From contig NZ_SOCA01000013.1 in assembly GCF_004364345.1 (NCBI RefSeq), positions 1-64,000 of the forward strand: DNA of 64,000 bases. Reading direction: 5' to 3'. The position numbers and the translations under genes were made by a program. Numbering within the stretch: position 1 is the first letter of the stretch; every line of letters begins with the position of its first letter. Shown in pieces: positions 1-12,400 of the stretch. The notes beneath the pieces were generated by a model that had not been told where the DNA came from, did not search any database, and worked only from the letters and a program-made list of their open reading frames with translations. This DNA comes from Prosthecobacter fusiformis (lineage in GTDB: Bacteria > Verrucomicrobiota > Verrucomicrobiia > Verrucomicrobiales > Verrucomicrobiaceae).

Positions 1-287
1 TTGAGCAGCCAGATGACTTCGAGGTTGCGGTGAGTCAGGCGTTCCAGTTCGCGGCTGGAACGCACGCGGTTGAGGTAGCCGTAGAGGTAAAGCTTGAGCA
101 GGTCTCCCGGTGCATAGCCTGGCCGACCGGTGGCCGCCGCCTCCACAGGAAGCTTCGCCTGCCGGAAGTCCAGTTCATCAACGAAGGCGTCGATGAAGCG
201 CACGGGGTTGTCTTCGCTGAGGTAGTCCTCAAGGCTTTGCGGCAGCATCCAGGCCTGACTGCGGTCATCTCCTTGAAGGTAGCTCAT
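1..287 (-). CDS. IS1182-family transposase, N-terminal part (cut by window edge)
   Basis: An open frame of 95 codons reads leftwards from an ATG at 287 and runs off the left edge. It starts MSYLQGDDRSQAWMLPQSLE and contains DNPVRFIDAFVDELDF, then TGRPGYAPGDLLKLYLYGYL and a segment ending in RNLEVIWLL. This is the conserved N-terminal (DUF772) domain of IS1182-type DDE transposases, where the protein starts almost exactly this way. The DDE catalytic part would lie outside the window, so intactness cannot be judged. The 5' side (288-391) should hold the insertion-sequence end; a 12-base direct repeat (ctggcgcgagca) at 339-350 and 371-382 is seen there, but I could not define the terminal inverted repeat. 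Family identity is sure from the motifs; activity is unknown. Confidence 0.85.
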   Translation of the reverse strand, partial: MSYLQGDDRSQAWMLPQSLEDYLSEDNPVRFIDAFVDELDFRQAKLPVEAAATGRPGYAPGDLLKLYLYGYLNRVRSSRELERLTHRNLEVIWLL

Positions 288-391
288 GACAACTGTTGCC
301 CCATCAAAAATGCCCCTTCAAGGGTTTTGACACAGTCTCTGGCGCGAGCAGCCACAGGGAACCCCACTCGCTGGCGCGAGCAACCACACCG

Positions 392-430
392 AAAAAAAAA
401 TCAGCCCGGATCTGGTGGATCCGGGCTGAG
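392..430 (-). terminator. Intrinsic terminator of the first giant gene
   Basis: A perfect 12-bp stem (401-412 with 418-429) closes a 5-base loop. On the minus strand it is followed by an unbroken run of T residues (392-400). It lies 40 bases after the stop codon of the 5162-codon gene and before the transposase, so it insulates the two. Confidence 0.9.
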
Positions 431-469
431 TCCCCTGCCCCATGAGGGAGCAGGCGTGAGCGATTTAAA

Positions 470-3400
470 TCAACGACGACGGCGGAAGAAGAGGCCGAAC
501 AATCCGAAGAACAGGAGGAACATGCGGCTCGGCTCTGGGATGACGAAGACAATGCCGTGGGAGCTGAAGTAACTCGTATTCCAGCTCCGGCCGACGCCGA
601 GGTCAGGCAGATTCAGGAAACCGTGCGTTCCGGCCAGGGTACCGGCGGCACCACTGTCATCAATGGAAGCCCAGTCCACCAGGTGGAAGACGGCACCATA
701 GTCTGGCACGTAGCCATTCAGGAAATCGCCCGAGATGGTGAGGGTGGCGTTGATGGTCTGCACCCCAGTACCAGTGATGTTGATCTGGTCATGCTTGGTG
801 GTGGAGTCGTAGCTGTCAGTCCAGTCTGAGGGAATGACAAAAGTGCCAGGATTGGCCTGATAGGCGGCGACAGCATCCGTATCGATGACCGTTGCGCCAC
901 CGATCTGGAAGAACAGCTCGGAACCGGTGTTGGCCGTGAGCGTGCCCACCGTCAGCTGGCCGATGGTGCTGACGCCCAGGGCATCCATGGAGCCTGGAGT
1001 GATGCGCCCCGTGGTGGTGACACCGCCAGAGATCCGTCCCGTGCCGCCCAGGAAGGCCCCGGCAGACACGGTGACATTGCCTGAGCCGGTGGCGGAGGCG
1101 AAGCTGCTGGGGTTATTGGCCAGGAGACCTCCTGCACTGACTGCGGTATTGCCAGTGTAGAAATTGTCCGAAGTCAAAACCAGCAACCCAGAGCCGGTTT
1201 TTGACAGACTGCCTACAGCACTTCCATTGGTGATCTGGTTGTTGATCACCACTTTCGCACCCGTGCCGACTGCAAGCCCTAGGGTGCGTACCGTGGTGGA
1301 GGCATTGGCGATGGAGAGTATATCACCATCAAAGGTGGTCACCCCGGTGTTCGTCACGGTCAGCGTGCGGCTGCCGGTGGACTGATTGAAGTTACCGGTG
1401 AAGAGCAAGTCTGCCGATCCTGTAATGGTGGCGCTGCCAGTGAATTCAAGATTGCCCAAGACTGTATCGAAGCTGCCGATGTTCAAAATGCCTCCCGCAA
1501 GGGTGAGATCCGTGCCGGATGGCAGAGCATTGGCCACACCGTAGGTCAGGGTACCGGCGGTGATGGAGGCTGGCCCAGTGAAATCCCCTGCAGCATTGAG
1601 GGTCAAAGTACCGTTGCCCAGCTTGGACAGTCCGCCAGCCCCCCCACTGCCAAAAGCATTGGCAAAGGTGACGTTGTTACCATTGGTATCAAAAACACCA
1701 CCGCCAAGGCCCAGCATCATGTCACGGACTGTCGGGTCAAAGGTGGAGCCTGTGGCCCAGCGCAGACCGCCGCTGAAGAAGTTCAGCCCGCCGCTGCCCA
1801 GACGGTCCAGTGCAGAGACTTCAATGAAGCCTTGGTTGAACCAGGTGCCGCCGGTATAGGTGCTGGCATTGGAAAGTATCAGCAAGCCAGCACCCGACTT
1901 GGTCAGGGAAGCATTACTGGTGGTGAGGGAGGGCGTCACCGTCAGGCTGCTGGTGGCATTGGTGACATACATGATGTATTCATCCGTGGCAGTGCGCAGC
2001 TCGGAGAAGCCGTTCAAGGTCATGCCATTGGCAGCAGTGGTGGTGGCAGCCAGCAAGGCACCGCTGCTGAGGGTGAGCACATCCGCCGCTCCACCGGTGA
2101 CGGTGACTGCAGCCGTGCTGGAATCCAGCACCAGGGAATTGATGGTCTTGCTGCCGCCAGTCAGTGCAGCCAGCGTGCTGGCGGAGAACCGGACGTTGTT
2201 CTGCGTGGAAGCGGCGAGCGCGTTATAACCGGCTTCATTTTGAATGTATTCAGTGGTCAGCAGCGGACGCAGACTGGAACTGCCCGTATCATAGGTGACA
2301 AAACTGTTCCCCAGGGCCGTGGAGCTGCTGGCATCCCCAACCATGTAGGGGTAAATGCTGCGGTCCGTGCCACCTGCACCGGTGCCGCCGATGGCACCGG
2401 AGGGAAGTGTGCCGAAGGTGACGAGACCGCGCCTGCCGGATGCGGCACCAAGGCTTAAACCGCGCACGAGCACCGTGGCCTTGTTGTTGCGGACGAGGTC
2501 TGCGGCCGTGAGGCGTGCCGCAGTATTCGCGGCCGCATTATTCGCCTCCACCATGATGACGTTATGCCCGGCCCCGAGGACGAGGCTGCCGATGGTTTCG
2601 TTACGGATTTCTCCCTCATCATTGTCATTGCGAATACGCAGCCCGTTGCTACCAGCCGTATAGTTCAGGGTCACGCTGGCAGAATTGCCGATGCGGTCGG
2701 TGTCATTGTCACCCTCCTGGTCACTGAGCACGGTGCCCGCACCATTGATGGTGAAGCTGGCGGCATTGACCAGGATGCCAGATGTGGAATCCAGGTGCAG
2801 AAGCCCCTGGTTAACGATGACGTTACCCGTAAACAAAGTGCTGTTCCCTTCCATCTCCTGGGTGTTAGCTCCATTTTTAATGAAGGTGCCTGAGCCTTCC
2901 AGAGTGCCTGTAAAGACGGGCGTGGTACCTGAGTTGTTCAGCAGCGTCAGAGTACCCGTGCCGATGTTCACCCGGCCGCCGTCCGCACCGCCGCCAGCCA
3001 AACCGGCGATGGTTTCAGAACTGTTATTGAGATCCAGCAACGCCCCTGTCCGGTTGCGCAGGGTGACGATGGAGCGGTCACCAATGGCCTTGCCGCCAGA
3101 GATGCTGAGGACACCCTCATTGATCGTCGTCTGCCCCGTGTATAAATTGTCCCCATTCAGGATCATGGTGCCCGCACCGCTCTTGGTCAGAGCCAGGTTG
3201 CCATTTACAAGAGAGGCGAGGGTGAAGCCATTGCTGCTGTGCTGGTGCACGATCAGTTCTGTCAGGATGGTGGAGTCAGTCACCGGCAGGCCACTGCTGA
3301 TGACACCGCCGGAGATGCTGGCGCTGGCGGCACCTTCTGCAATGAGGATGCCCCCGCTGGTAAGGGTGAGATTGGCATCACTACCCAGGACCAGATTCGA

Positions 3401-6400
3401 AGCGTTGGCCGAATTGAAGACTAGGCTGTTGATGCTGCCAGTTTCGACGATTCCGGTATAACCGGAAGCATCGCTGACATTGTCTCCGGCCAGCCAGGTG
3501 CTGACGTCATCCTTCAGCACGGTGGTCGCGGCCACAATGTTACCGTTGACATCCACGGAGGCAAAAGCTCTGCGGCTGTATGAAGCCCAGCCCCCCAGGG
3601 AGGTAAAGCCGTCCGGGTTCTCGGAGGTCGTCACGAAAATGGCATTGGCCGAAGAGGCCTCAAAGCTCATCGTGGTGCCCAGCACCAGACGCGTGACCGC
3701 TCCCATGTCGAAGGTCAGCTGCTGGCTGCCAACGTTGTTGATCTGAATGGAGGCTGCCCCGGCGGTTGACCCCAGGGTGACACCATTCACCGTTTCCGTA
3801 AAGGACAGGGTCTCATGACCGTCCATGATCAGGGTGCCGCCATTGAACGTCAGCAGTCCACTGCCGATCTTCTGCGTATTGCTGTCCGTATAGTCCAGGC
3901 GCAGGAGCCCGTTGGTAAGGGTGGTGGTGCCGCTAAGGCCAGTGTTGTTGCTTTTCAGGATCACTTCACCCGCGCCGTTTTTAACGGTGTTGGCCGTGCC
4001 GGTGAGGTTGATGCCTTCGATCGTGCCGCGATACAGATTGAGGCTGGTATTCACCGTGATGGTACCGCCATTGCCGGTGATGAGGCCTTCCAGGCCGGCC
4101 CCAGTCTGGCCCAAGTCCACACGCGGGACCGTAATGTTAAACGTGTTCATGTTCAGGATGCCTGCGACACCGGCAGTTTCATAACCGATCAGCAGGCCAT
4201 CGATGCCCTGCGCGGTGCTGGTGACATCATCGGTCAGGAAGTTCACCTGGCCACCGTTGCGGGCGTAGATGTAATTGCTGCTGCCGGAAGTGAATGAAAG
4301 GCTGCCCGTGGTGCCCAGATTCAGCACAGAGCCGGTGTTGGTCACACGCAGGTCATCCGCCAGTGTGCTGAGCGCACCGCTGAGGGTCCAGGTGCCGGAA
4401 TTCACATCCACGTCCGCCGAGGTTCCTGTCTGGGTGATGCCGCCCGAGATGACGCCGGAGCTGGTGGCATTACCCGTGAGGTTCAGCGCAAAAGCGGCAG
4501 TGCCGTTGATCGCTCCGCTGTAGGTGATGACGGCATCATTCGTCCCGAAGCTGCTCATGCTGGAAGTACCCGTAAAGGAGATGGGACGGTTTGTGGACTG
4601 GCTGGCGGCTCCGATGAACTGGAGATTGCCCCCGCTCAAAGTGATGGTGCCCTGTCCCAGGTTGCTGGCGGCTCCGCTCACATCCGTGACAGTGCTGAAC
4701 TGCAAGATGCCAGTAGTCACTCTGACATTGCTGAAAGTATTCGCCCCGGAAAGCTCCAGTATGCCGTTGCCAGTTTTTGTCAGGCTGCCATTGCTGATCA
4801 CGCCGGAGATCACGGCCTTATCTGTCGTGGCGGTGGTGTTGTCCGTCACAGTGACCGTGCGGGTGCCGCCATTGAGATCAATGTTGTTCTGGAAATTCAC
4901 CACGTCATTGGCCGTGAGGGAGCCAAAGATGAGCGGTGCACCGTCACTGACAAAATATTGCGTGCTGCCCCAGACCAGGGTGCTGGGCGGCAGGTCTGGC
5001 ACGCCGTCCGTGTTTGTGCCGCCGATGTTGACGTACAAGGTGTCGCCCTGTGCGGCGAAACCGCCCCCAGCCGTACCTGCGGCCCACTGCACCTGATTGT
5101 TCCCTGTACCGAGGCTGCGGGTGAAATCACCAGAGCCCTCAAAGACCCCGCCATTGAGGATCAAATTACCCGTTGTGTCCAGGCCCAGGATGGCCCCGGC
5201 ATTGATCTGGTAAGTGCCGTTGAAGTTGTAATTGGTCACGCCACGGATGTCGAGCGTGCCTGTGCCAGCCTTCGTGAAGAGGCCGCTGCCGATGACGGTG
5301 TCCATCTCCCAGGACATGTCCACTTCCGCCGCAGAGCTGTTGCCGATGTTGACGGTGATGCCGGAGGTGCCCAGATCCAGCGTGCCATCTCCATCAATGA
5401 TCGTGGTCAGATTGCTGCCGGTGGATGAAAAGGTGATGGCGGTCGGGGCGAGGGTGACCCCATCGCCGATGCGGATCAGTGTCGAGCCGCCAGCAGGCCC
5501 CCCACCTGTCGTCAGGGTCGTCACTGCATGCCTGGACACGGTCCCTTCCAGCAGCAGGGTGCCGTTGCTGACCGTCAGCGTTCCGGCACCCAGCGTGGCA
5601 GCACCGCTGAGTTTCAGAGTGCCTCCCAGATTGGTGCTGTTGCCCAGGGAGGTGTTTCCGGTATAGAAATTACGCTGGGTCAGTTCCAGGCTGCCATTGC
5701 CGAATTTGGCCAGGGAACTCGTGGACGGAGTGCCGTTAAGGAATGACCCGTTCAGCACGACGCTGCCGCTGTCATTGACGGCGATGTTCAGCGTGCGGCC
5801 GGAAGTTGAATCCGTAATAAGCGCGTTCCCATTGATGGTGACGTTACCGCCGCCATTGACAGTCAGGGTACGGGACGCGGCGGAAGTGGAGGTCGTGAGC
5901 ATGCCGTCGAAAATCACATCCCCTTCCGCATACAGGGTGGCATTGGCCGTCAGTGTGAGACCGCCCAGGGTTGCGTCAAAGCTGCCCATGTCCAGCGTGC
6001 TCAGGTTCAGCACTACATTGGAACTCGTCGGCAGGGCATTGTCCACGCCATAGCGCAGGGTGCCACCTGTGATCGTGGTGGTGCCGCCATAGCTGGCTGC
6101 GGCATTCAATGTCAGGATGCCATTGCCTGTCTTGGTGAAACTGCCGGCCCCGCCATTACCGATGCTGTTGGCCAGCGCCAGATCATGGCCGTTGGTATCA
6201 AGGGTGGCAACACCGGAGAGGAATGCGATGCTGCGGGCGGAGAGATCATCGCCAGAATACGCGGCATCCAGCAGAAGAGTACCGTTAGCAAACAGGAGAT
6301 CGCCACCATTACCGCCGATGTTGTCCAGATCCGAAATCTGTAGCACACCTTCATTGATAGCAACACTGTCCAGGCCCAAGTTGCTGGCCGTCAGGATCAG

Positions 6401-9400
6401 AGTGCCAGGACCAGATTTGGTAAGGTTTGCCCCGGTCGTGGTGAGCGCGGAGTCAATGGAGGCGGAAGAGCCCATCACGTGGAAAACGTATTCACCCGCC
6501 GTCGGACTGACATTGATGCCTGTGAATCCGCTCAGCGTTGAGGAGCCTGTGCCGCTGAAAAGGAAACCGCCGCTCTCCACTGTGAGGGGGCCGGTGCCGT
6601 CACCCGTCAGATCCACGATGCCGGTGCCTGTTGATATAAGCAACGCACGCAGAGCCTTGTTACCGGCAGCGGCGGTGGTGCTGGCACTGACCAGCACGTT
6701 TTGAGTATTCGTCACCGCATCCCAAGTCACCGCATTCGTCACGTTGAGGTATTCGGTGCTGAGATTCAAAGGCCGCCAGGTTGCATTGGCCCCACCGGTG
6801 GTCGTGAGGAAGCTGTCTGCCGCTACCGTCCCCCCCGCAGATGAGCCGATGGCCCACGGAATGACCGGCAGGCTGGTGGTGGTGCCAGTGCCATAGCCGG
6901 TGAAGGCGGCCGCAGACTGGAACTGGCCGCGCCTGCCTGTGGTGTTTTGAGTGCCCAGACCACGCAAGACCATGGTAGCTTGGTTTTGACGCACAATGGA
7001 GGACGCACGCAGGACGGAAAGGGCGGCAGCGTCAGAGCTTGTAGCATCCACACGCACGGAACTCACACCGGAGCCAAAGGTTACCACGCCAATCTGTTCA
7101 ATGTGGTCATCCGCCTGGTCATGACGGTAGAAAAGGGAATCCGTGGTGGAACCACCGCTGTTGAGGAAGAACGGCACATCATTGGCCACACGTCCAGGTG
7201 TGCCCGTATTCACCGTGATACCGTGGTGCTCAATAAAGAAGCTGCCTCCATCGCTGACGTTCACCGTTGTGCCGGATGGCACCTGGGTGAGCTGGTTGTT
7301 GTTTCCATTGATATCAATGGTCAGGCGACCACCGCTGACGTTGACCACACCCTGCGGCCCCAGGTTCAAGAAACCGTCCGTGATCACCAGCGTGCTGGCA
7401 CCGATGCGGGTGAGCGTGGCCGAGCCGGAGGTGGCGTTGATATTGCCATAGAAAGTCCCGCCAGCGATCTGGTTGATGGTCAGCGTCTCGCCATTGGCTA
7501 TGTTGACCTGCATGTTTTTGTAGTTGGTCGAACTGCCGCCGGAGAGGGCGCCGATGGTTTCAGAATCCACCACGTCCAGGACCACACCGGTCGTCGCCTC
7601 CATAATCACCGCTGCCCGGTCACCCAGGGCATTGCCGCCTTGCAACCGCACGGTGCCGCCGGAAAGACGCAGCGTGCCGTTAGAGGTGTTGGTGGCGCTG
7701 TCCAGCACCAGGGTGCCGGAGCCCGCCTTTGTCAGCGCCAGCGTTCCGTTCATCCGGGAGGTGAGATTAAAATCAGCCGTGCCGTCATGCGTGATGATCA
7801 GCTCGTTCGTGCCGCTGCTGATGAACCCGCCGCTGATGCCTGCCGTGCCGCTCACGTTGCTGGTGATGAGGATACCACCGCTAGCGATGTTCAGCGTTTC
7901 ATCCGCTCCAACAGTGACCGTGCTGCCGGAGGCGGCATCAAAACGCAGACTGTTGATGCTGAGGCTGCTGGCCAAGGTGCCGGTAAAGCCGGTGCTTTCC
8001 GTGATATCGGCCCCGGCTGTCCACATGGCTACATCATTGATCACAGTGCTGTCAAATCCGGTGATCTTATCGTCGATGATAGTGGCAAAAACAGCACTGC
8101 CATTGCCTAACTGGTAAGTGGCCCAGCCGCCCAGGATATCCCCTGCCCCGTTCTCGGCCGTGGTGACCAGACTCCCCAAAGTGGTGGAGGGATTGAAACG
8201 TAGGGTGGCACCCAGATTCCGCGTGATGCTGCCCACCTGCAGGGTGGCCGCCGCACCGGCGGTATTGATGCGCACGACGGCAGGCGCGGGATCTGTGGAA
8301 GAACCCAGGGTGAGGTTTCCTGCATTCGTTGTCACCGCCGTGCTGGCATGGCCGTCGATCTGGAGGGTGCCACCATTCATGGTTAGGCCCGCCGCGCTGA
8401 TCTTGGCACCCGTGTTGTCGGTGTAGTCCAGCACCAGGATGCCGTTATTGATTGTGGAAATGCCAGCACCGGTCACGGTGTTATCGCCGGAGAGCGTGAC
8501 CGTATTGACCGAGTTCTTGGTCAGCGTGCTGCCGCTGCCAAAGGTGATGTCTCCTGAAATGCTGCCATTGTTGAGCACCAGACTGCCACCCTGGCTCAGC
8601 GAGCCGGTGATGCTGCCGCTGCCATAGTTTAAGCCGCCATTGTCTGCACTGATGGTCGCCCCCAGATTGGTCGTGCCGCTGATGGCGATATCCACTTCCA
8701 CGACACCATTGCGTATGCTCATGGTCGTGGCACCAAATGACCCGCCCCCCACACTGTCAATGATGCTGCCGGAAAGATCCGGAGAGGACACATTGTTTGC
8801 AGCTGTACGGCCGATCAGGATTTCTGTCACCGTGGAGCCTGTAGTTCCATGGATGTCCAGGATACCGCCGCTGGCTGTCTCTGTGGAAATGTTAAAATCA
8901 TCCACATCGGTGGTTAGCGCACCATTCACCGTCAGCGTGAGGAGGGCATCCCGGATGAAGAGATCATCGCCTGTGAAGGCATTGGCCACATTGAAGATCA
9001 GTTCACCGCTGGTGATGACCAGATTGTCCACAATGGTCGTAGCACTATCCATCCTCCAGGTGCCGGTGCCGTTCTTGTTCAGGTCTCCCGTGTTGCTGGT
9101 CTGCACGAACTCACCGGCGAAAATGCCGTAGCCTGTACCTTCCAGATTCAGACTGTTGACCCCCGGATTAAACACACCCGTGTAGGTGATGGTGGCCCCG
9201 CCCGTGCCGGAGGCATCCAGAATGCCGGTGGTTGTGAAAGTAATGCCCCGGTCCGTTTCCTGGTCCGCACCGCCGATGAACTGCAAGCGCCCACCGCTGA
9301 GAGTAATGCCATTGGTGCCCTGGCCCAAGTTGCTCGGGCCGCCGCCATTGTCACTGACGGTGCTGAATTGAAGAGTACCAGCCGAGACGGTGATGGCCCC

Positions 9401-12400
9401 TTCAAAGGTATTGTCCCCGGCCAGTTCCAAAGCGCCGTTGCCCGTTTTGGTAATGCCGCCGTTGCTGAGCACCCCGGAGATCACAGCTTTGTCCGCCGTG
9501 GAGGAGGTATTGTCCGCCACACTGAAGGTGCGCTCGGCACCGGCTAGATTGATGTCATTGGTGAAGGTCACCACATCGTTGGCCGTCACGGAGCCAAAGA
9601 TCAAAGGGGCCCCGCTCTGAACAAAAAATTGTTCACCCCAGGTCAGGGAAAGCGGTGTCGCCACCCCGCCCAGCGTCACGGTCAAGGGACCACCCGCAGC
9701 AGCAAACCCGCCGCCCGCCGTGGTCGTGGTCCACTGCACTTGATTATCCCCGGCTCCAAGGCTGCGGGTGAAGGTGCCGCTGCTCTGATACACACCACCA
9801 TTGAGCAATAGATTGTTATCCAGTGCGCCCAATCCCATGATCGCGCCCGCACTCACCGTGAAGGTGCCGTCAAAATCGTTGTTGGCGATGCCGCTGAGAT
9901 CCAGGGTGCCATTGCCCGTTTTTGTAAACACACCGCTGCCGATGAGGTTATCTATGCTCCAGATCATGTCCGCATCCAAAGCCGCATTGTCAGCGACACT
10001 GACGGTGATGCCACTGGTGCCCAGATCCAGCGTGCCATCTCCCGTGATGGTGGCGGCCAGGGTGGTGGTGCCGCTGTAGGTGATGGCGGTGGCCTTCAGG
10101 GTGCGGCCTGCACCCACATCAATCAGCGCCGAGGTGCCCGCTGAGTTACCCATGGTCAGGGTAGCCACGGACTGATCCGCGCCTTCAATGAACAGGCTGC
10201 CCGCAGTCACCGTCAGGTTGCCCGTGCTCAGCTTGCCTGCGCCCGTCAGCCGCAGGGTACCATTGTTGTTGTTCAGCGTCGTTGTGCCGGTATAAGTATT
10301 GGCAGCAGTCAAAGTCAGCGTGCCGCTACCGGAATAGGCGAGTGCACTCGCACCTGAGCTCAGGCCATTGGTAACGAGACCTGAAATGAGCACATCCCCT
10401 GTGCCGTTGAGGGTCAGCGTGCGGGCCGTCGTAGTCGTACTTTCAGAAAGGCGCACTTCCCCAGCCAGCACCACTCCCTCCCCGGTGGTATTCACCGTCA
10501 GCGTGCGGCTGGCTGCGCTGTTCAGCCACATGCCGTTGAAGGTGATCTTGTCATCCCCGGCGATGATGAAAGTGCCGCCATGGGTCACGTTATTGGCGAT
10601 GGTGCGGTCGGTGCCGTTGGAAAACAGAGTGCCTGTGGTCAGCAATGCAGTGCCCGTTCCAAAGGCGCTGTCCGTCCCCAGGATCACCTTGGCAGCGGCA
10701 TTGCTGATGGTGGTATTGCCTGAGTGCGTATTTACGCCGTTGAGCGTCAACGTGCCTGTGCCTGTATAGCTGAAGGCGCTGTTGCCGGTTCCGGTGCCGT
10801 TGGAAATAACGCCTGAAATGAGCACATCCCCCGTTCCGTTGAGCGTCAGCGTGCGCGCCGTCGTCCCCGTACTTTCAGAAAGACGCACCTCGCCAGCCAG
10901 CTCCACGCCGCCAGTGGTATTTACCGTGAGGGTGCGGTTGCCGCCACTGTTCAGCCACATGCCATTGAAGGTGAACTTATCCTCCCCGTCGATGGCGAAA
11001 GTGCCACCGTGGGTCACGTTATTGGCGATGGTGCGGTCGGTACCGTTGGAAAACAGAGTGCCTGTGGTCAGTATGGCATTTCCCGTCCCAAATGCGCTAT
11101 CCGTACCCAGGATCACCTTCGCCGCTGCATTGCTGATGGTCGTGGGGCCGGAGTGGCTGTTGTTACCATTCAGTTCCAACGTGCCAGTCCCAGAATAAGT
11201 GATGTTGGAGGCGCGGACCGTGGAGCTGGGATTGTCCGTGATGTTGGCATTGACGATAGTATAACCGGAACCGTTGAAGGTCATCGTGCGGGCGGACCCA
11301 CTGTCATTGTTGCGCATGACTGGAGCGTCAAGCGTCAGCTTTTCACCCTCAATCAGGTTGTTGGTAATGGTGGAACTGCCGCTGCTGCTGCCAAAAAGGA
11401 TGGACGTTGTCGCATCAATACTGATGGAATGCTCACCGATAAAGGATGCCACCGTATTCCCGGCCACGGTGAAGATGGCAGTGTTTGTCAGCATCCGGTC
11501 ACCGCCTTGGGCGAAAAGATAACTGTTGGAAACCGTCAGGTTTCCAGAGCCCATCGCATTGTCATGGCCGATCCCCAAAGCACCTGCGCTGACGCTGACC
11601 GTGCCGGTCATTCCGATGTTGTTCCCAGACAGGATCCAGGTCCCGCCGCCTGTCTTGGTGACGGCTAAAGGACCGTCGAAATTGGCCAGGTTGCTACTAA
11701 TCTCATTGGCATCCGTGTTCTGGCCCTGCAACGTCAGCGTCTTGGTGCGTGCGGCGATGTAGTTGCCCGAGTTCACCACATTACGGAGGATGAGTGCCCC
11801 CGTACCACTGGACTCGATGGTGGTCCCACCAGGACTGGTCGTGCTGGAGGCCGTGCCAGCCATGTTAATCAACCGGTCCGAAGTCTCTCCGCTGCCGACA
11901 TAAATGAGTGTGCCTGCGGTAGTGCCACTGCCAATGCTCAGCGCCCCAGTGCCTGCCCCCAGGCTGCTGGAGGCCATCCCACTACCACCGACAGAGGTGA
12001 CGACCAGGGCACCTGCGCTGATGGAGGTATTGCCCTCATAGGTATTCGCCCCCAGCAATTGCAGGCGCCCGTTGCCGGACTTGGTGATGCCGCTGGTCCC
12101 AGTGCCACTGATGTCGCCAGACAGGGTGGCGAAGTCAAAGGCGGTGCTGGTGTTGTCGCTGACGGAGATCGTTCGAACGGCACCATTGAGATTGATGTTA
12201 TTCACCATTTCAACATCGAAAAGAGCGGTGGTGGAGCTAAGGACCAAGCTGCCGGAGGTCATGAAACCGCCGCTGCCCCAGGTCAAGTCCGTCGGGCTGG
12301 CTGTGCCGCCAATGGCCACCAAGAGCCGGTCCGTGGAGGCAGCAAATCCGCCCCCTGCACTCCAATGCACACTCCCAGCGGTGGCTGAAGAAGCCAGCGC

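Noticed and set aside
6947-8110. 387-codon plus-strand open frame
   Set aside because: It is antisense to the giant gene. Its low-complexity Arg/His/Gly-rich translation follows from the repeats on the other strand, and it has no domain character.
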